Assembly: GCA_964592425.1 (NCBI GenBank)
Contig: CAZQCG010000012.1
Coordinates: 62,001 to 126,000, forward strand
DNA: 64,000 nucleotides
Source: Viridilinea sp964592425
Lineage (GTDB): Bacteria > Chloroflexota > Chloroflexia > Chloroflexales > Chloroflexaceae
Reading direction: 5' to 3'
In this document: one piece after another, positions 47,537-54,644 of the stretch
Position numbering within the stretch: position 1 is the stretch's first letter
Layout: every line of letters begins with the position of its first letter
Position numbers and translations under genes: made by a program
Notes under the pieces: model-generated
What the model was told of the DNA's origin: nothing
The model's database searches: none
The model's input: only the letters and a program-made list of their open reading frames with translations

Positions 47537-48577
47537 TCAGGAGGCCAGATCAACCACGCGCCCTGCGGCAGCGCGGGTCAGACGGTCGCGGATGGCGCGG
47601 GCCAGGCCCACCAGGCCCAGGTCGCGGGTGAGGATGAGATCTGGCTCACCTGCATCAAGGGTACGCAGGGCGGCGTAGAGGTGGCGAGCAATTGCCTCCA
47701 GATCAGCAACCGGCCCCAGGCTCACAGCGAGCACATCGAGGTCAGCCAGCGTGGCAAGATCCTCGGCGGGGAGCAACAGGCCGACACGCCGCCCCGCCGC
47801 AAGTTCGGCGGTGGCCCGGGTGCGCAGCCATGCGCGGGCGGCCTCCGGTTGGCCAAACACCAGCCAGAGGGGGCTGTGAGGAGCGTAGTGGCGCTCGAAG
47901 AGTCCTGGGGCCGGTTGGGCACCGCCGCTAGCCGGCCCACCCAACGCCACCTCGCCCAGCAACTCACACAACTGCTCGAGACTCACCCCACCCGGGCGCA
48001 GCAGGATAGGGCCTGGCCCACTCAGGTCAAGGACGGTCGACTCGATCCCGATAGGCGTCGGGCCACCGTCCAGCACCGCATCGATATGGCCATCAAGATC
48101 GGCCAGCACATGGGCCGCCGTGGTCGGGCTGGTATGGCCAAAGCGGTTGGCGCTGGGCGCAGCCAGAGGCGTGCCTGCCGCAACAATCAAGGCACGGGCA
48201 AGTGGATGCGCCGGCACCCGCACGGCGACCGTCGCCCGTCCGGCAGTGACCGCCGGAGGTACCGCCGGTCCACAGGGCAAAACCAGGGTCAGCGGGCCAG
48301 GCCAGAGGGCCAGGCCCAGGCGAGCAGCGACAGGAGACACGGTATCAACAACGAGCGGCAGATCGGCAATCGAAGCCAGGTGGACAATCAGCGGGTCAGT
48401 GGCGGGGCGCCCCTTAGCCGTGAAGATCGCCGCCACAGCAGCCGGATCGAGGGCCGCACCACCCAGCCCGTAGACCGTCTCGGTCGGGAAGGCGACCAGA
48501 CGACCGGCACGCAGCAAAGCCGCCGCAGCCGCCAGGCCCGCCGCATGGGGGAGCAGGATCTGAGTAGAGATTGCCAT
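47537..48577 (-). CDS. tsaC: L-threonylcarbamoyladenylate synthase (Sua5/YrdC)
   Basis: Makes threonylcarbamoyl-AMP for the t6A modification of tRNAs reading ANN codons. The 346-residue protein has the YrdC domain (about 10-210, with GRLVAFPTETVYGLGGAA, GRPATDPLIVH and PLAAPSANRFGHTSPT) and a C-terminal Sua5 domain (about 230-346), separated by the usual linker (APGLFERHYAPHSPL). The long two-domain form is Sua5-type. The ATG at 48577 is only 6 nt after a TATAAT -10, so the message is probably leaderless. It lies about 100 bp upstream of uvrB on the same strand and is divergent from oleB. Confidence 0.93.
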   Translation of the reverse strand: MAISTQILLPHAAGLAAAAALLRAGRLVAFPTETVYGLGGAALDPAAVAAIFTAKGRPATDPLIVHLASIADLPLVVDTVSPVAARLGLALWPGPLTLVLPCGPAVPPAVTAGRATVAVRVPAHPLARALIVAAGTPLAAPSANRFGHTSPTTAAHVLADLDGHIDAVLDGGPTPIGIESTVLDLSGPGPILLRPGGVSLEQLCELLGEVALGGPASGGAQPAPGLFERHYAPHSPLWLVFGQPEAARAWLRTRATAELAAGRRVGLLLPAEDLATLADLDVLAVSLGPVADLEAIARHLYAALRTLDAGEPDLILTRDLGLVGLARAIRDRLTRAAAGRVVDLAS

Positions 48578-48583
48578 ACAGCC

Positions 48584-48613
48584 ATTATAGCGGAACGGCC
48601 CTCATGCTATACT
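48584..48613. promoter_or_regulatory. Overlapping divergent promoters for tsaC and oleB
   Basis: The tsaC -10 is TATAAT (48584-48589, minus strand) with a weak -35 GTATAG (48607-48612). The oleB -10 is TATACT (48608-48613, plus strand) with a weak -35 TTATAG (48585-48590). Both use 17-nt spacers, so each -10 covers the other's -35. Confidence 0.5.
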
Positions 48614-48645
48614 GCTATCCTGGCACTTCCAAGAAACGGAGCATA

Positions 48646-49536
48646 ATGCCTATGGTTGGGGCTCCCGCTTCCCGTTACGACCTGAGCTCGATCCGCAGCC
48701 TCTACCCTTTTCACCCGCAGCGCCTGGCCCTGACCCGCGGCACGCTCAGCTATGTTGATGAGGGTGAAGGGCCGCCGGTGGTGCTGGTGCATGGCAACCC
48801 CACCTGGTCGTTCTACTACCGCCGCCTGATCAGCGCGCTCAGCCCGACCCACCGGGTGATCGCACTGGATCATATGGGCTGCGGCCTCTCCGACAAGCCC
48901 CAGGCCTACCCCTACCGGCTGAGCACGCACATCGACAACCTTGAACGGCTGATCGACCACCTTGAGCTTGGCCAGGTTGACCTGGTGATGCACGACTGGG
49001 GTGGGGCCATCGCCATGGGCTGGGCGACGCGCCACCCGCAGCAAGTGGGCCGCATGGTCGTCCTCAACACAGCCGCCTTCCTCTCGCCACGGATGCCGTT
49101 GCGCATCGCCGTCACACGCCTCCCTCTCCTCGGCGACCTGGGTGTACGTGGGCTTAACGGCTTCGCAGTCGGGGCAACGATAATGGCCGTGACGCATCCA
49201 CTATCGCCCGAGGTGCGCCGTGGCTACCTCTTGCCCTACAACTCCTGGGCCGCACGGGTCGCCATCCAGCACTTTGTGCGCGACATCCCAACCCACCCCC
49301 GCCATCCTACCTGGGCCGTAGTCGATGCGATCGACCGCGAGCTGGTTCACCTGCGCGAGCGGCCCATGCTCATTCTCTGGGGCGGCCGCGACTGGTGCTT
49401 CAACGATTACTTCCTTGCCGACTGGCTCGAACGCTTTCCATCCGCCGCAGCTATGCGCTTTGACGATGCCGGCCATTATGTGCTCGAAGATGCCCACGCT
49501 GAAATTATCCCGCGCATCCAGACCTTTCTTACATAA
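48646..49536 (+). CDS. oleB: Alpha/beta hydrolase OleB (beta-lactone decarboxylase)
   Basis: A 296-residue haloalkane-dehalogenase-like enzyme. In ole clusters OleB decarboxylates the beta-lactone to the final cis-olefin. The nucleophile Asp 117 sits in MHDWGGAIAMGW, the oxyanion motif is HGNPTWSFYY (about 49-58), and the catalytic His 277 is in DDAGHYVLED. The start ATG at 48646 has CGGAG 5-6 nt upstream. The assignment rests on family resemblance and on oleC and oleD just downstream; alone it could be called a haloalkane dehalogenase. Confidence 0.85.
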   Translation: MPMVGAPASRYDLSSIRSLYPFHPQRLALTRGTLSYVDEGEGPPVVLVHGNPTWSFYYRRLISALSPTHRVIALDHMGCGLSDKPQAYPYRLSTHIDNLERLIDHLELGQVDLVMHDWGGAIAMGWATRHPQQVGRMVVLNTAAFLSPRMPLRIAVTRLPLLGDLGVRGLNGFAVGATIMAVTHPLSPEVRRGYLLPYNSWAARVAIQHFVRDIPTHPRHPTWAVVDAIDRELVHLRERPMLILWGGRDWCFNDYFLADWLERFPSAAAMRFDDAGHYVLEDAHAEIIPRIQTFLT

Positions 49537-49577
49537 ACATCGTAATCTGATAGTATCTCAAGGCTGACAGCTACCCT

Positions 49578-51620
49578 ATGCATAATCCTCCTGCACCGCC
49601 CAGAGCTGAAGAGCACCCTCAGCCCATTCGTCTGCTTGAACAGACCCTGATAGACGAGTACGCCTGGTTGCAGCAGCGTGAGAACCCGGCCGTGATGGCC
49701 TACCTGGAGGCTGAGAATGCCTACGCCGAGGCCTTTATGGCCGATACGGCCGCCCTGCGTGAGCAACTCTACGCCGAACTGCGCGGGCGAATCAAGGAGC
49801 AGGATCTCTCGGTGCCGGAGCGCTTCGGAGCCTACGTCTACTACCAGCGCACCGAGCAGGATCGCCAGTATCCCCTGGTCTGCCGCCGCCTGGCCCCCGA
49901 TGGCCCCGAGGAACTGTTGCTCGATGTGAACACCTTAGCCGAAGGCCATAGCTATTGTCGCCTCGGCCCATTTAAGGTCAGCCCTGACCAGCAACTGGCC
50001 GCCTATGGCCTCGATACAACCGGGGCGATTGTCTACACCATCTTTATCATCGACCTGCGCAACGGCACCGTGCTGGCCGAGCCGATCCCCGCCGCCGCCT
50101 GGGGTCTCGAATGGGGCGAAGACGGGCGCTCGCTCTACTATACACGCTTCGACCAGAGCCACCGGCCCTATCGCCTCTATCGCCATACCCTCGGCAGCGA
50201 CCCGGCTAACGACAGCTTGCTCTACGAAGAGCAAGACGAGCGCTTTATGCTTAACCTGAGCAAGACCCGCTCACGGGCCTTCCTGCTGCTCGATCTCTAC
50301 AGTCACGACGGTACGGAGGTTCACTACAAACCTGCCGCCGATGCCGATGCACCTTTTACGATCTTTGAGGCCCGGCGACCGAAGATCGAGTACCACCTTG
50401 AGCACCAGGGTGAGCACTTCTTGATCGTCACCAACGAGGAGGCCGAGAACTTCCGCCTGCTCGCAGCGCCGGTTACCGATCCTGGCCAACGGCATGAATT
50501 GATTGCCCACCGCCCCGACGTGCTGCTCGACGATGTGGACGCCTTCGCCACGTTCCTGGTACGCTACGAGCGCCACGCCGGGCTGCCGCACATCTGGATC
50601 AGCACACCCGACGGCAGCGGTGCGCACCAGGTGGTCTTCCCCGAGCCGGTCTACAGCTGTGCCCCCCTGGGCAACCTCGAATATCACAGCAACACCCTGC
50701 GCCTCAGCTACAGCTCACTGATCACCCCGCCCTCGGTGGTGGACTATGGGATGGATGATGGACGCTGGGAGCTGCGCAAGCAGGAGGAGATCCCCAGCGG
50801 CTATGATCCGGCAGCCTATGTGAGTGAGCGCATCAGCGTCAGGGCTCCCGACGGAGCCATGGTGCCGCTCTCGCTGGTACGGCGGCGCGACACGCCCTGC
50901 GACGGCTCGGCACCCTGCCTGCTGACGGGCTACGGGGCCTATGGCTATTGCTACGACGCGAGCTTCGACAAACACTGGCTCAGTCTGCTCGACCGCGGCT
51001 TTGTCTGCGCCATCGGCAATATTCGCGGCGGGCAGGAGCTCGGGCGGGCCTGGTATGAGCAAGGCCGTCTGCTGCACAAGCGCAACAGCTTCAGCGACTT
51101 TATCGCCTGCGCCGAGCATCTAATCGCCGCTGGCTACACCAGTCGCACTGGCCTGGCGATCAGCGGTGCGAGTGCCGGGGGCCTCTTGATGGCCGCCGTG
51201 GTGAACGAGCGCCCCGACCTCTTCGCGGCCGTGCTGGCCCAGGTACCCTTCACCAATGTGATCGCAGCGATACTGGACCCAAGCCTGCCCCTGACGGTGA
51301 TCGAGTATGACCAGTGGGGCAATCCGCACGACCCTGAGCAATTGCGCTATATGCTCGGCTACTCACCCTACGAGCAGATTACGGCCCAGCCCTACCCGCC
51401 CATCCTTGCCACGGCCGGGCTCAACGACCTGCAGGTGCCCTACTGGGATCCGGCCAAGTGGGTTGCCCGCCTGCGCGCCCATAAAACCGACACCAACCCC
51501 CTTTTGCTGCGCACCAACGTAAACGCTGGCCATGGCGGTGCCTCGGGCCGCTTCAGCCGGCTTGAAGAGATCGCCTTCGAGTTTGCCTTCATCCTCAAGG
51601 CCCTCGGGCGGGCTAGCTGA
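49578..51620 (+). CDS. Prolyl oligopeptidase family serine peptidase (S9A, oligopeptidase B-like)
   Basis: A 680-residue peptidase. The N-terminal part begins IRLLEQTLIDEYAWLQQREN and forms the beta-propeller gate (about 70-400). The C-terminal alpha/beta hydrolase domain has Ser 532 in SGASAGGLLMAAV, Asp 617 in GLNDLQVPYWDP and His 652 in NAGHGGASGR. The length and the EYDQWGNP segment favour oligopeptidase B over prolyl endopeptidase. It is cytoplasmic, without a signal peptide. It lies between oleB and oleC, 41 and 22 bp from them, on the same strand; it has no known part in olefin formation. Confidence 0.92.
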   Translation: MHNPPAPPRAEEHPQPIRLLEQTLIDEYAWLQQRENPAVMAYLEAENAYAEAFMADTAALREQLYAELRGRIKEQDLSVPERFGAYVYYQRTEQDRQYPLVCRRLAPDGPEELLLDVNTLAEGHSYCRLGPFKVSPDQQLAAYGLDTTGAIVYTIFIIDLRNGTVLAEPIPAAAWGLEWGEDGRSLYYTRFDQSHRPYRLYRHTLGSDPANDSLLYEEQDERFMLNLSKTRSRAFLLLDLYSHDGTEVHYKPAADADAPFTIFEARRPKIEYHLEHQGEHFLIVTNEEAENFRLLAAPVTDPGQRHELIAHRPDVLLDDVDAFATFLVRYERHAGLPHIWISTPDGSGAHQVVFPEPVYSCAPLGNLEYHSNTLRLSYSSLITPPSVVDYGMDDGRWELRKQEEIPSGYDPAAYVSERISVRAPDGAMVPLSLVRRRDTPCDGSAPCLLTGYGAYGYCYDASFDKHWLSLLDRGFVCAIGNIRGGQELGRAWYEQGRLLHKRNSFSDFIACAEHLIAAGYTSRTGLAISGASAGGLLMAAVVNERPDLFAAVLAQVPFTNVIAAILDPSLPLTVIEYDQWGNPHDPEQLRYMLGYSPYEQITAQPYPPILATAGLNDLQVPYWDPAKWVARLRAHKTDTNPLLLRTNVNAGHGGASGRFSRLEEIAFEFAFILKALGRAS

Positions 51621-51642
51621 GCCTGACGACGGAGAGCATACG

Positions 51643-53349
51643 ATGCCCATGATGGACACTGCTTACGTTCCAGGCGAACCCGCCCCACACAATATTGCCC
51701 GCCACTTGCCCCTGATGGCCCGCGAGCGCCCCGACCAGACGGCCGTGGTGACAGGTGTGGGCAACGACCGTAGCGGCACCCCGCGCTACCAGCGCCTCAG
51801 CTTCGCTGAGCTGAACCTGGCCAGCGACCGCTACGCCTGGGGCCTCAGCGCAGTCGGCATCGGGCAGGGCACACGGGTGCTCAGCATGGTGCCAGCAGGC
51901 CTGCCATTGATCAGCCTGACCTTTGCACTGATGAAACTGGGCGCAGTACCCATCCTGATCGACCCGGCTATGGGCCGGCGCAACCTGGCCCAGTGTATCG
52001 AAGAGTGTCATGCCGAAGCAATGCTTGGTGTCCCCCGGGCCCAACTGGCGCGCTTGCTCTTCCGCCGCGCCTTTCGCAGTGTGCGCCGCAGCATCACCGT
52101 TGGCCCAGCCGGACTGCCCCTGGGCGAGCTCAATCTGGACGACCTGAGCCCGGCGCTGCAGACGCCCTTCCCCCTGGCCCCGGTTCAACCCGACGACCCT
52201 GCGGCGATCATCTTCACCACCGGCAGCACTGGCGTGCCCAAAGGCGTACTCTACGAACACGGCATGTTCGAGGCTCAGGTACGCCTGTTACGCAAGCTTT
52301 TTGCCATCGCGCCAGGCGAGATCGAGATGCCCGCCTTTCCCCTCTTCGCCCTCTTCAACGTAGCCCTTGGTTGCACCTCGGCCATTCCGCCCATCGACCC
52401 GATCCGCCCGGCCGCCTGCGACCCGGCTGCGGTGGTGCGCTTCATCAATGACCACGGCGTTACCTCGACCTTTGGCTCACCGGCGATCTGGCAGCGGGTG
52501 ACGGCCTACTGCCTGGAGCAGGGCCTCCAATTACCCAGTCTGCGCCGGGTGATGATGGCCGGTGCGCCGGTGCCCGCTGCATTACACGAGCGCTTCCAGC
52601 GCATCCTGGCCCCTAGCGCCGACACCTACACCCCCTATGGGGCCACCGAGGCCCTGCCGATCGCCTCGATCAGCGGGCGCGAGGTGCTGGCCGTCAATGC
52701 GGCCCGCCAGGCCGACCCGCTGGCTGGCACCTGTGTCGGACGTGCGGTGCCCGAAGTCACCCTGCACATCATCCCGATCAGTGATACGCCGATCAGCACC
52801 TGGGAAGAAGTGACACCCCTGCTACCGTACCAGGTCGGCGAAATCGTCGTCAGTGGCCCCTCGGTCACCCGCACCTACGTGGCCCGCCCCGCCTCGACCA
52901 GCCTAGCCAAGATCCGTGATGGGGAGAAGATCTGGCACCGCATGGGCGACCTGGGCTACCTTGATGAGGAGGGCCGACTCTGGTTCTACGGGCGCAAGAG
53001 TCAACGCGTCGAGACGGGTGAACCCGGCGTGACGCTCTACACCGAGCCGGTCGAATTGACCTTTAATGCCCACCCCGGGGTTGCCCGTAGCGCCCTGGTG
53101 GGCGTTGGCCCAGCGGGGCAGCAGGAGCCAGTAGTCGTGGTCGAACCCCGCGATCCACGTCTGCTGCGTGAGCGTGCCGCCCGCGCCGCCCTGCTGAGCG
53201 AGCTACGCGCCCTTGGCACAAGCAACCCTATGACGGCCAGGATCAGGATTGTGCTGCTGCATCCCCACTTCCCGGTGGACATCCGCCACAATGCCAAGAT
53301 CTTTCGCGAACAACTGGCCGCCTGGGCTACCACGCGCATCAAGATCTAA
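51643..53349 (+). CDS. oleC: AMP-dependent synthetase OleC (beta-lactone synthetase)
   Basis: A 568-residue ANL superfamily enzyme. In the olefin pathway OleC uses ATP to turn the 2-alkyl-3-hydroxyalkanoic acid into a beta-lactone. It shows the OleC-like N-terminus (NIARHLPLMARERPDQTAVV), the AMP-binding loop IIFTTGSTGVPKGVLYEH and YTPYGATEALPIASI. The closing part, with the hinge GDLGYLDEEGRLWFYGRKSQ and RHNAKIFREQL, is intact. The start ATG at 51643 has a GGAGA upstream; an in-frame ATG at 51532 lies inside the peptidase gene. It ends 4 nt before oleD. Confidence 0.9.
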   Translation: MPMMDTAYVPGEPAPHNIARHLPLMARERPDQTAVVTGVGNDRSGTPRYQRLSFAELNLASDRYAWGLSAVGIGQGTRVLSMVPAGLPLISLTFALMKLGAVPILIDPAMGRRNLAQCIEECHAEAMLGVPRAQLARLLFRRAFRSVRRSITVGPAGLPLGELNLDDLSPALQTPFPLAPVQPDDPAAIIFTTGSTGVPKGVLYEHGMFEAQVRLLRKLFAIAPGEIEMPAFPLFALFNVALGCTSAIPPIDPIRPAACDPAAVVRFINDHGVTSTFGSPAIWQRVTAYCLEQGLQLPSLRRVMMAGAPVPAALHERFQRILAPSADTYTPYGATEALPIASISGREVLAVNAARQADPLAGTCVGRAVPEVTLHIIPISDTPISTWEEVTPLLPYQVGEIVVSGPSVTRTYVARPASTSLAKIRDGEKIWHRMGDLGYLDEEGRLWFYGRKSQRVETGEPGVTLYTEPVELTFNAHPGVARSALVGVGPAGQQEPVVVVEPRDPRLLRERAARAALLSELRALGTSNPMTARIRIVLLHPHFPVDIRHNAKIFREQLAAWATTRIKI

Positions 53350-53353
53350 ACCT

Positions 53354-54349
53354 ATGCTAACCCTCGTTACCGGCGGAAACGGCTTCATCGGACGCTACCT
53401 GGTCGAACAACTGCTCGCCCGTGGTGAGCGTGTGCGCGTGATCGGACGGGGCGACTATCCTGAACTGACCGCCCTTGGTGTCACATGTGTGCGGGCCGAC
53501 CTGAGCAGCCCCGAGGCCACGCTGCTGCTTGACGAAGCCCTGCGCGGGGTTGAGGTGGTCTTTCATATTGCGGCCAAGGCGGGGGTCTGGGGCAGCTTCG
53601 AGGAGTTCTACCGCCAGAATGTCAACGCGACCCAGCGCCTGGTACAGGCCACCGAACGGGCCGGAGTGCCAAAACTGGTCTACACCTCCTCACCTTCGGT
53701 CGCCTTTGGCGACGAAGATTTGGCCGGGGTTAATGAGTCAGTTCCCTACCCCACCCACTATCTCTCGGCCTATGCTGCCACCAAAGCGCTGGCCGAGCGC
53801 TATGTGCTGGCCCGCAGCGCGATCGCGACCGTCGCCATACGCCCCCCACTGGTCTGGGGCCCGCGTGACCCGCACCTGATTCCACGGATTGTCGCCCGCG
53901 CCCGTGCCGGACGGCTGGTGCAGATTGGCGACGGGCAAAACCTGGTGGACATCACCTATGTCGAAAACGCCGCCGAGGCGCACCTGCTTGCCGCCGACGC
54001 GCTGGAGCATAATCCCGCTGTGCGTGGGCGGGCCTACTTCATTGGCCAGGAACGCCCGGTGAACCTGTGGGCTTTCATCAACGAGTTGCTGACCGGCGTT
54101 GGCCTGCCGCCAGTGCGACATAAAATCCCCCTCGCCGTGGCCCTGCCGATCGTCAGTATGATCGAGCGCGGCTTCAGCGCACTGGGCTTGCCCGATGAAC
54201 CACCGCTGACCCGCCTCTCAGTCACCCAGCTCGCCCGCAGTCGCTGGTTCGACCTCACAGCCGCCCGGCGCGACCTTGGTTATGATCCGCGAATTTCGAT
54301 CGAAGAAGGCCTGCGCCGAACGATCGCCAAGCTACGTATGGCTGGATGA
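53354..54349 (+). CDS. oleD: NAD(P)-dependent reductase OleD
   Basis: A 331-residue extended short-chain dehydrogenase/3-beta-HSD-like enzyme. OleD reduces the 2-alkyl-3-ketoalkanoic acid made by OleA. The Rossmann motif VTGGNGFIGRYLVEQLL opens the protein. The catalytic YAATKALAERY is at about 136-146, and the substrate-domain segment WGPRDPHLIPRIV is present. It starts 4 nt after oleC, so the two are co-translated. The oleA gene is not in the window. Confidence 0.9.
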   Translation: MLTLVTGGNGFIGRYLVEQLLARGERVRVIGRGDYPELTALGVTCVRADLSSPEATLLLDEALRGVEVVFHIAAKAGVWGSFEEFYRQNVNATQRLVQATERAGVPKLVYTSSPSVAFGDEDLAGVNESVPYPTHYLSAYAATKALAERYVLARSAIATVAIRPPLVWGPRDPHLIPRIVARARAGRLVQIGDGQNLVDITYVENAAEAHLLAADALEHNPAVRGRAYFIGQERPVNLWAFINELLTGVGLPPVRHKIPLAVALPIVSMIERGFSALGLPDEPPLTRLSVTQLARSRWFDLTAARRDLGYDPRISIEEGLRRTIAKLRMAG

Positions 54350-54438
54350 ACTGGGCAGGCTGCACCTGGCATTGGCATGCTGCCAAAAAATGACAATACT
54401 GTTATGGCGCACTGCGCTATGCCTGACAAGAGCTTGAT

Positions 54439-54466
54439 TGACGTAAGCATACCAGGCAGTATAATA
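54439..54466 (+). promoter_or_regulatory. Promoter of the surface-protein locus
   Basis: TTGACG, a 16-nt spacer and TATAAT. The leader to 54645 is about 170 nt and contains a GC hairpin near 54562-54590 followed by TTTATG. Apart from this the 54350-54644 gap has no gene. Confidence 0.75.
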
Positions 54467-54644
54467 AACATAGCTCGATTATATCAATATGCCCTCCTCC
54501 TCCTTGTCAATACTCTGTCTGAGGTGGGATAGCTTACCATCCGATCGATGTTGATGCAGCTTACCGCCGGATCTGATTTCAGGCGGTTTATGTTATGCCT
54601 GCCTGCAGAACATCACCTACCATCCATCAAGTTGAGGGGGGCTT

